Assembly (NCBI RefSeq): GCF_025140835.1
Contig: NZ_CP081153.1
Span: 1,984,001 to 2,048,000 of the forward strand
Direction: 5' to 3'
From: Aliiroseovarius sp. M344
GTDB lineage: Bacteria; Pseudomonadota; Alphaproteobacteria; Rhodobacterales; Rhodobacteraceae
DNA: 64,000 nucleotides
Shown here: piece after piece, positions 1 to 7,932 of the stretch
How positions within the stretch are numbered: the first letter of the stretch is position 1
Layout: each line of letters begins with the position of its first letter
Made by a program: the position numbers and the translations under genes
The notes under the pieces: model-generated
Told to the model about the DNA's origin: nothing
The model's input: the letters and a program-made list of their open reading frames with translations, nothing else
Databases searched by the model: none

Positions 1-359
1 TCGCGAAACAACCTGTCCGTCACCTCGGTCGATTTCTCAAGCTGCGCATGGCGCGCGGCATGAACGGCGGCACAGTAAATGCAATGGTTGACCATCGAGG
101 CCCCAAGCGCGCCCAACTCCCGTTCGGCCCTACTCATCCCACCCTTGTCATACATAATGGCATTAAACAGCGGCGAACGCACCTTCAGGCTTTCCACATC
201 ATGCGCCAGCGTCAGAACATATTCCGACACTTTGGTGTTTGACGGGGTGACCTGTAACGCGTCCAACTGCGCCTCGGTCGCTTCGGACAGGTCGACCGGC
301 GTCACCCGCGGCTGCCAATACGGGACATTGCGGGTGAATTTCGTGATCACCTTGGTCAT
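1..359 (-). CDS. AhpD-like alkylhydroperoxidase domain protein (3' part outside window)
   Basis: Partial gene: the start codon is at 359 and the frame leaves the window after about 119 codons. The visible protein carries a carboxymuconolactone decarboxylase/AhpD core with the motif NHCIYCAAVH (about residues 91-100), that is Cys-x-x-Cys-x3-His, the redox pair of AhpD-type peroxidases. Its ATG overlaps the stop of the upstream CMD gene by 4 bases (ATGA), so the two are almost certainly co-translated. The pair resembles the paired Avi_7169/Avi_7170-type peroxidase-like families, which is recollection and not tested. Substrate unknown. Confidence 0.8.
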   Translation of the reverse strand, partial: MTKVITKFTRNVPYWQPRVTPVDLSEATEAQLDALQVTPSNTKVSEYVLTLAHDVESLKVRSPLFNAIMYDKGGMSRAERELGALGASMVNHCIYCAAVHAARHAQLEKSTEVTDRLFR

Positions 360-835
360 GCAAACGCTCCCTTCATCAACCGCAGCCCAGCAATCACCCG
401 GATCTGATAGGCCAGAAAAGCGTTCAACTCGGCCAGCCTCACGATGTCTGCATCTGCCACACCAACCGCTTGAAGACCCGCGATGTCGGCGGCGGCGACA
501 TTGCGCGTGTCGGCGGCAACTTTGTCCATGAACCCCACGACCTCGGCCATACCTTGCGCGGCCCCGTCACTACTTGGGTCAACCAAATCGCCAAACGCGC
601 CAGCGTCTTGCGCATAAAGGTCTGCAAGGTCCGTTTCGCCGTTTTTCTTTGCGATCCGTGCCGCCAGCGCCGCCCGCAATTCATGCGACCACGGGCCTTC
701 ATCCTTCGGACGAAGCACGGCCTCTTCTGCAGCCTGGGTCATTTCAAAGATGTTGGCGCGCCCAACGACAGCCGCCCCCAAGTCGCCATCGGGCGAGATG
801 CCCGAAAATCTCATCGCTGTCGTATCAAGCGCCAT
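356..835 (-). CDS. CMD-domain protein (Avi_7170-like), partner of the AhpD-like gene
   Basis: 159 residues, mostly alpha-helical, ending in a conserved-looking RLAELNAFLAYQIRVIAGL helix. It lacks the CxxC pair that its downstream AhpD-like neighbour has, so it is probably not a peroxidase alone; a structural or regulatory partner is inferred. Its ATG shares one base with the stop of the upstream monooxygenase gene (TGATG), and its own stop overlaps the next start by 4 bases. This tight packing suggests one transcript for monooxygenase, CMD protein and AhpD-like protein. No substrate can be named. Confidence 0.75.
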   Translation of the reverse strand: MALDTTAMRFSGISPDGDLGAAVVGRANIFEMTQAAEEAVLRPKDEGPWSHELRAALAARIAKKNGETDLADLYAQDAGAFGDLVDPSSDGAAQGMAEVVGFMDKVAADTRNVAAADIAGLQAVGVADADIVRLAELNAFLAYQIRVIAGLRLMKGAFA

Positions 836-2301
836 CAGGCGACCTCCCCCTTCTCACTTTCCGTGATCAGGTCGGTGGGCACCCATTCGCTGCCATCCAG
901 CTCTGGTTTGTCGTAATCCAGCATGGCTTGCCAATGCTCGGAGACATCCTCGACATACAGCTTCGCGGCAATCTCGCGCGCCATCCAGTTTGCCCCGTCC
1001 GATATCCCCGGAATATCCCCCGAAACCTTACCCAGACTGGCCGAAGCGCCGTAATTGAAGCAATAAACATTGGAGAGCCACGGCGCGGTGCCCGACACTT
1101 TTTCGCGGAAAGTGAAATCGTCATTCAGATAAGGGAACCGCCCCAGATCGCGCGACGGCTCATCCGCGGGCGGCGTGTAGACATCCTGCCAAAGCAGAAT
1201 ATTGGTGGCCGCGTCCCCAAATTCGGTCCGCGACAAGGGGTCAATGGTGAAGCCGGTGCCAAGGATCACGAAATCAGCCTCATAGGCCGTGCCATCGGCA
1301 AAGCCCACTTTCACTGCGCCATTCTGCTCGACCGTCGTTTGCACCGCCTTGCCGAAATGGAAATGCGCGTTCGGATGGCGGCTGACCCGGTTGGTCGAGC
1401 CATGCGGCGGCGGCGTCTGAGTGGCAAAGGAATACTGCATGAAGCGCCAGCGCCATTCATCTGGCAGACTGGCATAGCCAGCGGTGAACCCGAACGAACC
1501 GATCCCCATCATCTTATTGATGGTCGGCATTTCGGTGCGCCGGATCAGGTGGCGCACTTCAGTCGCGCGATGCTCCAGCGCTTCGGCCGCATTATCGACG
1601 GCTGACGCCCCCACGCCCACAACGGCCACCCGCTTGTTCTTCAGCGCGGCAAAGTCGATCTCGTCCGCACTATGCGCCCAGAACTTGCGATCCAGACCCT
1701 GCACAAAACCGGGAATGTTGGGTTGCCCGGTGCCATCACGACCGGTTGCAAAAACCAGCTTGCGACACAGGATTGATTTTTCCTCGGCACCAGACAGATG
1801 TAGGCGGAGCAATTCCCCCTCGGGCTCAACCAAATCGACGGCCACGCCGTTTTCGGTCGGGATGTCCAACACCTGCCGATACCATTGTAGGTATTCCATC
1901 CACATCGGACGCGGGATCTTGTCCAGTGCGTCCCAACCCTCGGTGCCAAACTGCGCGCGATACCACGCCTGAAAGCTCAACGCGCCATGACCAAAGGCCG
2001 GACCGGTCAACTCCTTGGGCGAACGCAAAGTCTCCATCCGCGCATAGGTCAACCACGGCCCTTCCAACCCCTCAGGGCTGCGATCCAGCACCCGCATGTT
2101 GTGAATGCCACCGGTCTTCAAAGCCAGCCACGCCACCATACCGCACATACCGCCGCCGATGATCACAACATCGCTGATCCCGGCACGCGCGGGCACCCAG
2201 TCCTTACCCGGCCAGCACAGGAAGCTCATATCTTCACGCAACCGCGTCTCCAAAGCAGGCAGCCCTTGGCCGTCAATCGGGGAAGCAGTATCGTGTGTCA
2301 T
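835..2301 (-). CDS. FAD/NAD(P)-dependent monooxygenase-type oxidoreductase
   Basis: 488 residues. A dinucleotide fold with VVIIGGGMCG at about 45-54 binds FAD. A second Rossmann motif, VAVVGVGASA at about 225-234, fits NADPH binding as in flavin-containing or Baeyer-Villiger type monooxygenases. An ILGTGF strand near 350 is the usual third nucleotide-contact segment. No signal peptide, so cytoplasmic. It is first of the three-gene run monooxygenase-CMD-AhpD. The peroxidase-like partner suggests oxidative catabolism of a small organic compound, which is inference. The exact monooxygenase class cannot be fixed because a full FMO or BVMO fingerprint is not evident. Confidence 0.8.
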   Translation of the reverse strand: MTHDTASPIDGQGLPALETRLREDMSFLCWPGKDWVPARAGISDVVIIGGGMCGMVAWLALKTGGIHNMRVLDRSPEGLEGPWLTYARMETLRSPKELTGPAFGHGALSFQAWYRAQFGTEGWDALDKIPRPMWMEYLQWYRQVLDIPTENGVAVDLVEPEGELLRLHLSGAEEKSILCRKLVFATGRDGTGQPNIPGFVQGLDRKFWAHSADEIDFAALKNKRVAVVGVGASAVDNAAEALEHRATEVRHLIRRTEMPTINKMMGIGSFGFTAGYASLPDEWRWRFMQYSFATQTPPPHGSTNRVSRHPNAHFHFGKAVQTTVEQNGAVKVGFADGTAYEADFVILGTGFTIDPLSRTEFGDAATNILLWQDVYTPPADEPSRDLGRFPYLNDDFTFREKVSGTAPWLSNVYCFNYGASASLGKVSGDIPGISDGANWMAREIAAKLYVEDVSEHWQAMLDYDKPELDGSEWVPTDLITESEKGEVA

Positions 2302-2389
2302 CTCGGTTTTCCTTTAAGTCTTAAACTGGTCCCATCGCGGTTATGCAGGTGGGAAGAAGGCTGATCCTATCTGGTGGTGACTACAAGTA

Positions 2390-3850
2390 TCATGAAGCAA
2401 GCGTGTCCTTGGGCAAGGCTTGGGCTTTGAACCGGGCGGTACTGGTATCGACGTTATACTGTGCCGCATAATCTTGAGCGATCCGCGCCAGATCGTCCAC
2501 CGCCTGAATGACAATATCTGCCTTCTCGTCTGTCATCAGGGCGGAAAAGTTCAGCCGCACCCAGCCGGGTTTCGCCGTTTCTTCACCCAGTTCCAACGCA
2601 GCCATGGTGGCATCGGAATCGGCCTTGCCCAGACCCAGCAAACGGTGGCCGTAAGGCCCGGCACAGGCACAACCACCACGCGCCTGCACCCCGGTCAGAT
2701 CACTGAGCAACCGGGTAAAGAACTGGTGATGTATCTGCGCGCCCTGCCCGTCCCGCACGCGAAAGGAAAAGATCGGCAGCGCGTCAGCTTCGGGATTACC
2801 CAAAACCTGAATGCGGTCATTCGCCGCCCAGACCTTCAACGCCCGCGCCCTCAGCGCGGCTTGCCGCCTGTCCAGCCATTCCTGTCCCAGCGCCTCTTTC
2901 ACCAGCATCGCCAAGGCTGCGCGAATATCGCCCGTCACATTGGGTGTGCCACCCTCCTCCCGTTCCGCAAGGCTGTCGGAATAGACATGCCCCCAAGGCG
3001 ACACGAAACTGACCGTACCACCGCCGGGAAGGGTCGGCGTGGCACGCCGGGCGATCTCATCTCGGATCACCGCGACGCCGCTGGACCCTGGACCGCCGGG
3101 AAATTTGTGGACCGAGAACACGATGGCATCTTTCTGGGCATCGCTGCCCTGTTTCATGTCCATCTCGCAGTAAGGACCAGCGCAGCCGTAATCCCAGATC
3201 GCCAGCGCACCATGAGCGCGCAACATCCGCGTCACCGCGTCCACATCGGTCAGAATACCGGTCACGTTGGACGCCGCCGAAAACGTGCCGACAATCCGCG
3301 CCGCACCTTTGGCCGCCCACAATGCAAGGGCCAAATCGTTCATGTCGACACCGCCGCCCTGTGCCTCGGCAACCTCAATCACTTCGGCCCCGGTTTCGCG
3401 CCACGGCAGGATATTTGAATGATGCTCATACGGACCGGTCAGAACCACCACCCGCTGCCCGTCCAGCACCATTTTGGCGAGATCCAGCAACCCTACGATC
3501 CGGTTGATCCCGGCGGTGGAACCGGCACCCGTGAATACCACGCTCATCCCCTGCCCCGCACCGGTCAGGCGGGCAATCTCGCCCCGCGCGGCCTCGCGAA
3601 GTTTGGTCATATATTCACCGCAGAACGACGCCTGCGTGTGAGTGTTGGCATAATAGGGCAGCACATGATCGCGAATGAAGTCCTCGACCTGTATAAGCGC
3701 CCGCCCGGACGCCACATAGTCGGCATAAATCAGCGGTTTGGGCCCGAACGGCCCGTCGATCTGTACATTCTCACCGATCAGCCCCTTGCGGATCTGATCA
3801 CGAACGTCTGCACCAGTCAGCGCAGCCTTGAAATTGTCGAGAGCCGTCAT
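2390..3850 (-). CDS. Class V aminotransferase (PLP-dependent, cysteine desulfurase-like)
   Basis: 486 residues of fold-type I PLP enzyme. GSTAGIN near 110 binds the phosphate, EHHSN near 142-146 stacks on the ring, D220 contacts the pyridine nitrogen, and VHKFPGG places the Schiff-base lysine at K249. It is longer than SufS/IscS (about 400 residues), and no desulfurase-type catalytic Cys loop is evident, so a lyase or desulfurase acting on an amino-acid-like substrate is more likely than iron-sulfur assembly. It diverges from an Lrp-family regulator across about 100 AT-rich bases, which suggests control by that regulator and an amino-acid-type effector. The FAD monooxygenase gene follows 88 bases downstream on the same strand. 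Confidence 0.85.
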   Translation of the reverse strand: MTALDNFKAALTGADVRDQIRKGLIGENVQIDGPFGPKPLIYADYVASGRALIQVEDFIRDHVLPYYANTHTQASFCGEYMTKLREAARGEIARLTGAGQGMSVVFTGAGSTAGINRIVGLLDLAKMVLDGQRVVVLTGPYEHHSNILPWRETGAEVIEVAEAQGGGVDMNDLALALWAAKGAARIVGTFSAASNVTGILTDVDAVTRMLRAHGALAIWDYGCAGPYCEMDMKQGSDAQKDAIVFSVHKFPGGPGSSGVAVIRDEIARRATPTLPGGGTVSFVSPWGHVYSDSLAEREEGGTPNVTGDIRAALAMLVKEALGQEWLDRRQAALRARALKVWAANDRIQVLGNPEADALPIFSFRVRDGQGAQIHHQFFTRLLSDLTGVQARGGCACAGPYGHRLLGLGKADSDATMAALELGEETAKPGWVRLNFSALMTDEKADIVIQAVDDLARIAQDYAAQYNVDTSTARFKAQALPKDTLAS

Positions 3851-3950
3851 TCTATCCTCTGATTTGTCAAACTATTATGACGCAATATTTTCAAATTTCT
3901 TCACAGTTCTTTGCCGTTGTATTTTAATTAGTGGGTCATATAATCGGTTT

Positions 3951-4415
3951 ATGACCCCTAAATTCGATCAATTCGATTATCGTATTCTCGAAGAGCTTCA
4001 GCGTGACGCCGCACAGTCCCAGCGGGCGCTGGCCGACAAGGTTGGCTTGTCACAAAATGCCTGCTGGCGGCGGCTCAAAGCGTTGGAGGCCAAAGGCGCG
4101 ATCCGAAATCGCACCGTGGTAATTGACCGTGAAAAACTGGGTGGCGGCTTCGTCGTCTTTTCACTGATCAAGACGCGGCACCATTCGTCCGAATGGCTGC
4201 GCCAGTTCCGCAACCATGTGTCAGCCATCCCCGAGGTGATCGACTTTTTCCGCATCGGCGGCGAATACGATTACCTACTGAAAATCGTCGTGAGCAACAT
4301 GGCCGGGTATGACGATGTCTATAAGCGCCTGATCGGGAATATCGAACTTGAGACCGTCACATCCTATTTCGCCATGGAGGCGATCGAAGAACAGCGCCCC
4401 ATCCCGCTTAGATAG
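3951..4415 (+). CDS. Lrp/AsnC-family transcriptional regulator
   Basis: 154 residues from ATG 3951. Upstream in-frame codons exist back to 3828, but they overlap the divergent gene and lack family similarity. N-terminal helix-turn-helix at about residues 7-50 (RILEELQRDAAQSQRALADK, then SQNACWRRLKALEAKGAI), followed by a RAM/AsnC ligand domain (about 60-150). Lrp proteins form octamers and sense amino acids. It faces the class V aminotransferase gene across 100 AT-rich bases, the usual layout for a local regulator of that gene. No clear palindromic operator could be fixed by eye. Its stop lies 9 bases from the convergent tdh stop. Confidence 0.92.
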   Translation: MTPKFDQFDYRILEELQRDAAQSQRALADKVGLSQNACWRRLKALEAKGAIRNRTVVIDREKLGGGFVVFSLIKTRHHSSEWLRQFRNHVSAIPEVIDFFRIGGEYDYLLKIVVSNMAGYDDVYKRLIGNIELETVTSYFAMEAIEEQRPIPLR

Positions 4416-4424
4416 CGCCCGGCC

Positions 4425-5471
4425 CTAGCGCCAGTTCAGCACCACTTTACCCGACAGACCAGATTTCATCGCGGCAAACCCTTCCTTGAACTCATCCACG
4501 TTCATCCGGTGAGTGATAACCCGGCTGACGTCCAGCCCGTTTTGTAACATGGCAATCATCTTGTACCAGGTCTCGAACATCTCGCGGCCATAGACGCCCT
4601 TGATGGTGATCGCCTTGAACACGATGCGCGACCAGTCGACCGGAGACTTGCCGGGTGGAATGCCCAGAAGCGCGATTTTACCGCCCATGATCAGGCTCTC
4701 CACCATCTGGTCCAGCGCCTGTTGGCTGCCAGACATTTCCAACCCCACGTCGAACCCCTGCTTCATCCCGAGCTCGCCAATGACATCGCGCAGGTCTTCT
4801 TTTGTTACGTCTACGGTGCGGATATTGCGGCAAACATGTTCGGCCAACTTCAAGCGATCCGGGTTGATATCGGTGATCACCACATGGCGCGCACCTGCAT
4901 GCCGCGCCACTGCCGCCGCCATAATGCCAATCGGCCCGGCACCCGTGATCAACACGTCCTCGCCCAACAAATCAAAGCTCAGCGCCGTGTGCACCGCGTT
5001 TCCCAACGGATCAAGGATAGCCCCAATCTCATCCGGAATATCATCAGGCAGAGGCACCACATTGAACGCCGGTAATCGCAGATACTCGGCAAACGCCCCC
5101 TGCACATTCACGCCAATACCCCGTGTGCCGGGGTCCAGATGGAACTTGCCCGACCGGCTCTGGCGGCTTTCCGTGCCGACCACGTGCCCTTCACCCGAAC
5201 AGCGCTGCCCGATCTCAAGCCCGGTGACATTGCGGCCAAGTTCGACAATCTCACCGGCAAATTCGTGACCCGTGATCATTGGAACGGGCACCGTGGCCGC
5301 AGCCCAGTCATCCCAGTTCCAGATGTGGATGTCGGTGCCGCAAATGCCAGTGGCGTTCACGCGGATCAGAACCTCGTCGGGTCCAATCTCAGGCACCGGC
5401 GCCTGAACCATCCACAGCCCTTCTTCTGGCTTTGATTTCTCCAGCGCCTTCATTGTGTTGGGCAAGGTCAT
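4425..5471 (-). CDS. tdh: L-threonine 3-dehydrogenase
   Basis: 348 residues. Oxidises L-threonine with NAD+ to 2-amino-3-oxobutyrate, the first step of threonine-to-glycine catabolism in the cytoplasm. Medium-chain dehydrogenase fold: catalytic zinc ligands C44 (GICGTDIH) and H69-E70 (GHEFAG), and an NAD-binding Rossmann loop in [13 protein letters not shown]. Downstream partner in an operon with kbl: the tdh ATG overlaps the kbl stop by 4 bases. Oddity: the four clustered cysteines that hold the structural zinc in E. coli Tdh are absent. The matching stretch (about 97-112) has Thr, Ser, Arg and Lys instead, so only the catalytic zinc is expected. Confidence 0.95.
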   Translation of the reverse strand: MTLPNTMKALEKSKPEEGLWMVQAPVPEIGPDEVLIRVNATGICGTDIHIWNWDDWAAATVPVPMITGHEFAGEIVELGRNVTGLEIGQRCSGEGHVVGTESRQSRSGKFHLDPGTRGIGVNVQGAFAEYLRLPAFNVVPLPDDIPDEIGAILDPLGNAVHTALSFDLLGEDVLITGAGPIGIMAAAVARHAGARHVVITDINPDRLKLAEHVCRNIRTVDVTKEDLRDVIGELGMKQGFDVGLEMSGSQQALDQMVESLIMGGKIALLGIPPGKSPVDWSRIVFKAITIKGVYGREMFETWYKMIAMLQNGLDVSRVITHRMNVDEFKEGFAAMKSGLSGKVVLNWR

Positions 5472-6655
5472 GCGATCACCCCCAGATCACGACCCACTTT
5501 TCCGAACGCGGCCAGCGCACGGTCAAGCTGTTGCTTGGTCAACGCGGCATTCATCTGCGTGCGAATGCGCGCCTGTCCATGCGGCACGACTGGAAAGAAA
5601 AAGCCCGAGACATAGACGCCTTCGTCAAACAGCCCGGCGGCCATTTTTTGCGCCAAGGGCGCTGCGCCCAGCATCACCGGGATGATCGGCTGCTCACCAT
5701 CCAACAAGTTGAAGCCCAACTTGCTCAGACCTTCGCGCCAATAGCGTGCGTTCTCAAACAGCTTCGTGCGAAGGTCCGCGCCTTCCTCAACCAATCGGAT
5801 GGCCTCTAGCCCAGCCGCGACGATAGAGGGCGGGAGCGCGTTCGAGAACAGATAAGGTCGCGCCCGTTGGCGCAACAGGTCAATCACCGGCTGCGGCCCG
5901 GCGATATAACCGCCCAACGCGCCGCCAAGCGCTTTGCCCAACGTGCCGGTCAGGATATCCACACCGACGCCGAAGTGATCCGGCGTGCCTGCCCCGTGCG
6001 GCCCCATAAACCCGGTCGCGTGGCAGTCATCCACCATCACTACGGCGTCATATTGCTGCGCCAGCCGGGTGATCTCGGGCAGGTTGGCCAGATAGCCATC
6101 CATCGAAAAGACACCATCCGTGGCGATCATCACATGCCGCGCCCCGCCGTCGCGCGCCTCTTTCAGCTTCGCCTCAAGATCGCCCATATCGTTGTTGGCG
6201 TAGCGAAAGCGCCGCGCCTTACACAACCGGATCCCGTCGATGATCGACGCATGGTTCAGCGCGTCCGAGACGATCGCATCTTCCGGCCCCAGCAGCGGTT
6301 CAAACAACCCGCCATTCGCATCGAAGCAGGCCGCAAACAGGATCGAGTCATCCTTCCCCAGAAACGCCGCCAGCTTCTGTTCCAGTTCGCGATGCAAATC
6401 CTGCGTGCCGCAGATGAACCGGACTGAGGCCATGCCAAACCCTTTGTCGTCCATCACCTCGCGCGCCGCGCGGATCAGGTCAGGGTGATTGGCCAACCCC
6501 AGATAGTTGTTGGCGCAGAGATTGATCACCTCGTGGCCACCAACCGCGATCTCCGCCCCCTGCGGAGAGGTGATCAAACGCTCACGTTTCATCAGGCCGT
6601 CGGCCTCGATCCCGGCAAGCGTAGTTTGTAAATCGGCAATGAAACGGTCGGACAT
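5468..6655 (-). CDS. kbl: Glycine C-acetyltransferase (2-amino-3-ketobutyrate CoA ligase)
   Basis: 395 residues, the normal length. PLP enzyme of the alpha-oxoamine synthase family; cleaves 2-amino-3-oxobutyrate with CoA to glycine and acetyl-CoA. Visible: [13 protein letters not shown] with D209 and H212 for PLP, and [11 protein letters not shown] with Schiff-base lysine K241. First gene of a kbl-tdh operon with a 4-base ATGA overlap; the enzymes act one after the other on an unstable intermediate. The 276 bases upstream, before the tRNA-Ser gene, hold the likely promoter, but no boxes could be fixed with confidence. Confidence 0.96.
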   Translation of the reverse strand: MSDRFIADLQTTLAGIEADGLMKRERLITSPQGAEIAVGGHEVINLCANNYLGLANHPDLIRAAREVMDDKGFGMASVRFICGTQDLHRELEQKLAAFLGKDDSILFAACFDANGGLFEPLLGPEDAIVSDALNHASIIDGIRLCKARRFRYANNDMGDLEAKLKEARDGGARHVMIATDGVFSMDGYLANLPEITRLAQQYDAVVMVDDCHATGFMGPHGAGTPDHFGVGVDILTGTLGKALGGALGGYIAGPQPVIDLLRQRARPYLFSNALPPSIVAAGLEAIRLVEEGADLRTKLFENARYWREGLSKLGFNLLDGEQPIIPVMLGAAPLAQKMAAGLFDEGVYVSGFFFPVVPHGQARIRTQMNAALTKQQLDRALAAFGKVGRDLGVIA

Positions 6656-6931
6656 AGCGTGCTCCTGCTTTCAGACACCGACAAATACCATATCGGAAAA
6701 TCATCCGTAACACAGGATAGCAGCCTAGCGGATACATGCTCAAAAATTTTACCCGACTTTGACGCCGACCCCAATGCAATATCACGCTGAATACCAAACG
6801 GAGTGTTGCATCGCTTTGGGAGGGTTATTCGCTCGGAAACTCAGGCCTCCATAAGAGAACATGGCTAACCATTCGCAAAGACCGCGCCACAATATGCCGT
6901 CCGAAAAGTCAGGTGCAATATGGTAAGTGGC

Positions 6932-7021
6932 TGGCGGAGCGGAAGGGATTCGAACCCTCGAGACGGTTCCCCGCCTACACACTTTCCAGGCGTGCGCCTT
7001 CGACCACTCGGCCACCGCTCC
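6932..7021 (-). tRNA. tRNA-Ser (anticodon GGA), 90 nt, CCA encoded
   Basis: Class II tRNA on the minus strand. Acceptor arm GGAGCGG pairs with CCGCTCC, followed by discriminator G and an encoded CCA. The D arm starts TGGCCGAGTGG, the anticodon loop CTGGAAA reads GGA (complement of 6985-6987), there is a long variable arm as expected for serine, and the T loop is GTTCGAATC. It reads UCC and UCU codons. It stands alone between kbl and alaX. Confidence 0.97.
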
Positions 7022-7212
7022 GAGGGCGTTGCTACAGCAAAAACCCAAGCGGGTTCAAGCGGTCATTGTGATTTTCCGCTGGATAACATTGGCGGTGGTA
7101 ACCCGGCTGACCCAGCATTCATTCGTCAGGCTCATCGCCCTGCAAACGGCGTGCGGCCAACCTTGGCGGTGCTTCGACGCAATTGTGGGAAATACACTGC
7201 GTTTTTGAAAGG

Positions 7213-7932
7213 TTACGGCGAAGCCAAGTGTATATTAAACCGTCGGTTCAGGCGACTTTTCTTCTCGACCTTGCCCAGCAACACTGATCCGATTTCAGAC
7301 GTGCGCCGGACATGAGTGCCGCCGCAGGGTTGCAGGTCAACCTGTTCGTCTGCCGTCCCAATGCGCACCAGACGCACATGACCCGCGCCTTTTGGGGGCT
7401 GCACGGACATGGTTTTGACCAAACCGGGGTTCGCCTCTAACTCGGCATCGGTGATCCACCGCTCAGTGACCTCAAAATCACGGGCGATCAGTGCGTTCAA
7501 CGCGTCTTCGAGCGATTGTTTATCCTCGGGCGGGTCTTCCATAGCGAAATCAAGGCGCGACTTCTCGGCCCCGATTTGGCCGCCAGTGACAGGCAAGGGA
7601 ATGATCACAGACAGAAGATGCAGCGCCGTGTGCATTCGCATATGGCGCAGGCGCAGATCCCAGTCGAGGGTCTGTTTCACCTCTGCGCCGATTGGGGGCA
7701 GTGTGGCGCCGTCGGCAGGCACAAGCGCGATATCGTCCCCATCAGATTTAAGGGTATTCACAACATCCATTGTCCCGCCATCCCAGGACAGGCGACCGCG
7801 GTCGCCCGGCTGGCCGCCCCCGGTCGGATAGAAAAGTGCCTGATCTAGAACCACGCCCCGCTCCGCATGGGACACAACTTTGCCCCGTGCGTCGCACAGA
7901 TAAGCGTTCTGGCGGAACAGTGCTTCAGTCAT
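7213..7932 (-). CDS. alaX: Alanyl-tRNA editing protein AlaX
   Basis: 239 residues, homologous to the editing domain of alanyl-tRNA synthetase without the synthetase core. It hydrolyses Ser or Gly wrongly attached to tRNA-Ala. The zinc site is complete: HTALH (H101, H105) and CGGTH (C203, H207). A glycine-rich TGGGQPGD stretch near 37-44 is the usual beginning of the domain. Its start overlaps the end of the upstream channel gene by 8 bases, so it is probably the last gene of the trgA-trgB-cysK-channel-alaX run. No functional link to the channel is obvious. Confidence 0.93.
   Translation of the reverse strand: MTEALFRQNAYLCDARGKVVSHAERGVVLDQALFYPTGGGQPGDRGRLSWDGGTMDVVNTLKSDGDDIALVPADGATLPPIGAEVKQTLDWDLRLRHMRMHTALHLLSVIIPLPVTGGQIGAEKSRLDFAMEDPPEDKQSLEDALNALIARDFEVTERWITDAELEANPGLVKTMSVQPPKGAGHVRLVRIGTADEQVDLQPCGGTHVRRTSEIGSVLLGKVEKKSRLNRRFNIHLASP

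Noticed and set aside
574..1605. 343-codon plus-strand frame over the FAD monooxygenase
   Set aside because: Antisense shadow of a clear FAD enzyme; Arg/His-rich translation with no domain.
2420..3418. 332-codon plus-strand frame
   Set aside because: Antisense shadow of the PLP enzyme with K249 and other motifs.
6932..7021. tRNA-Ser as an integration site for a mobile element
   Set aside because: No integrase, no repeated tRNA 3' end nearby, and flanking genes are housekeeping types.
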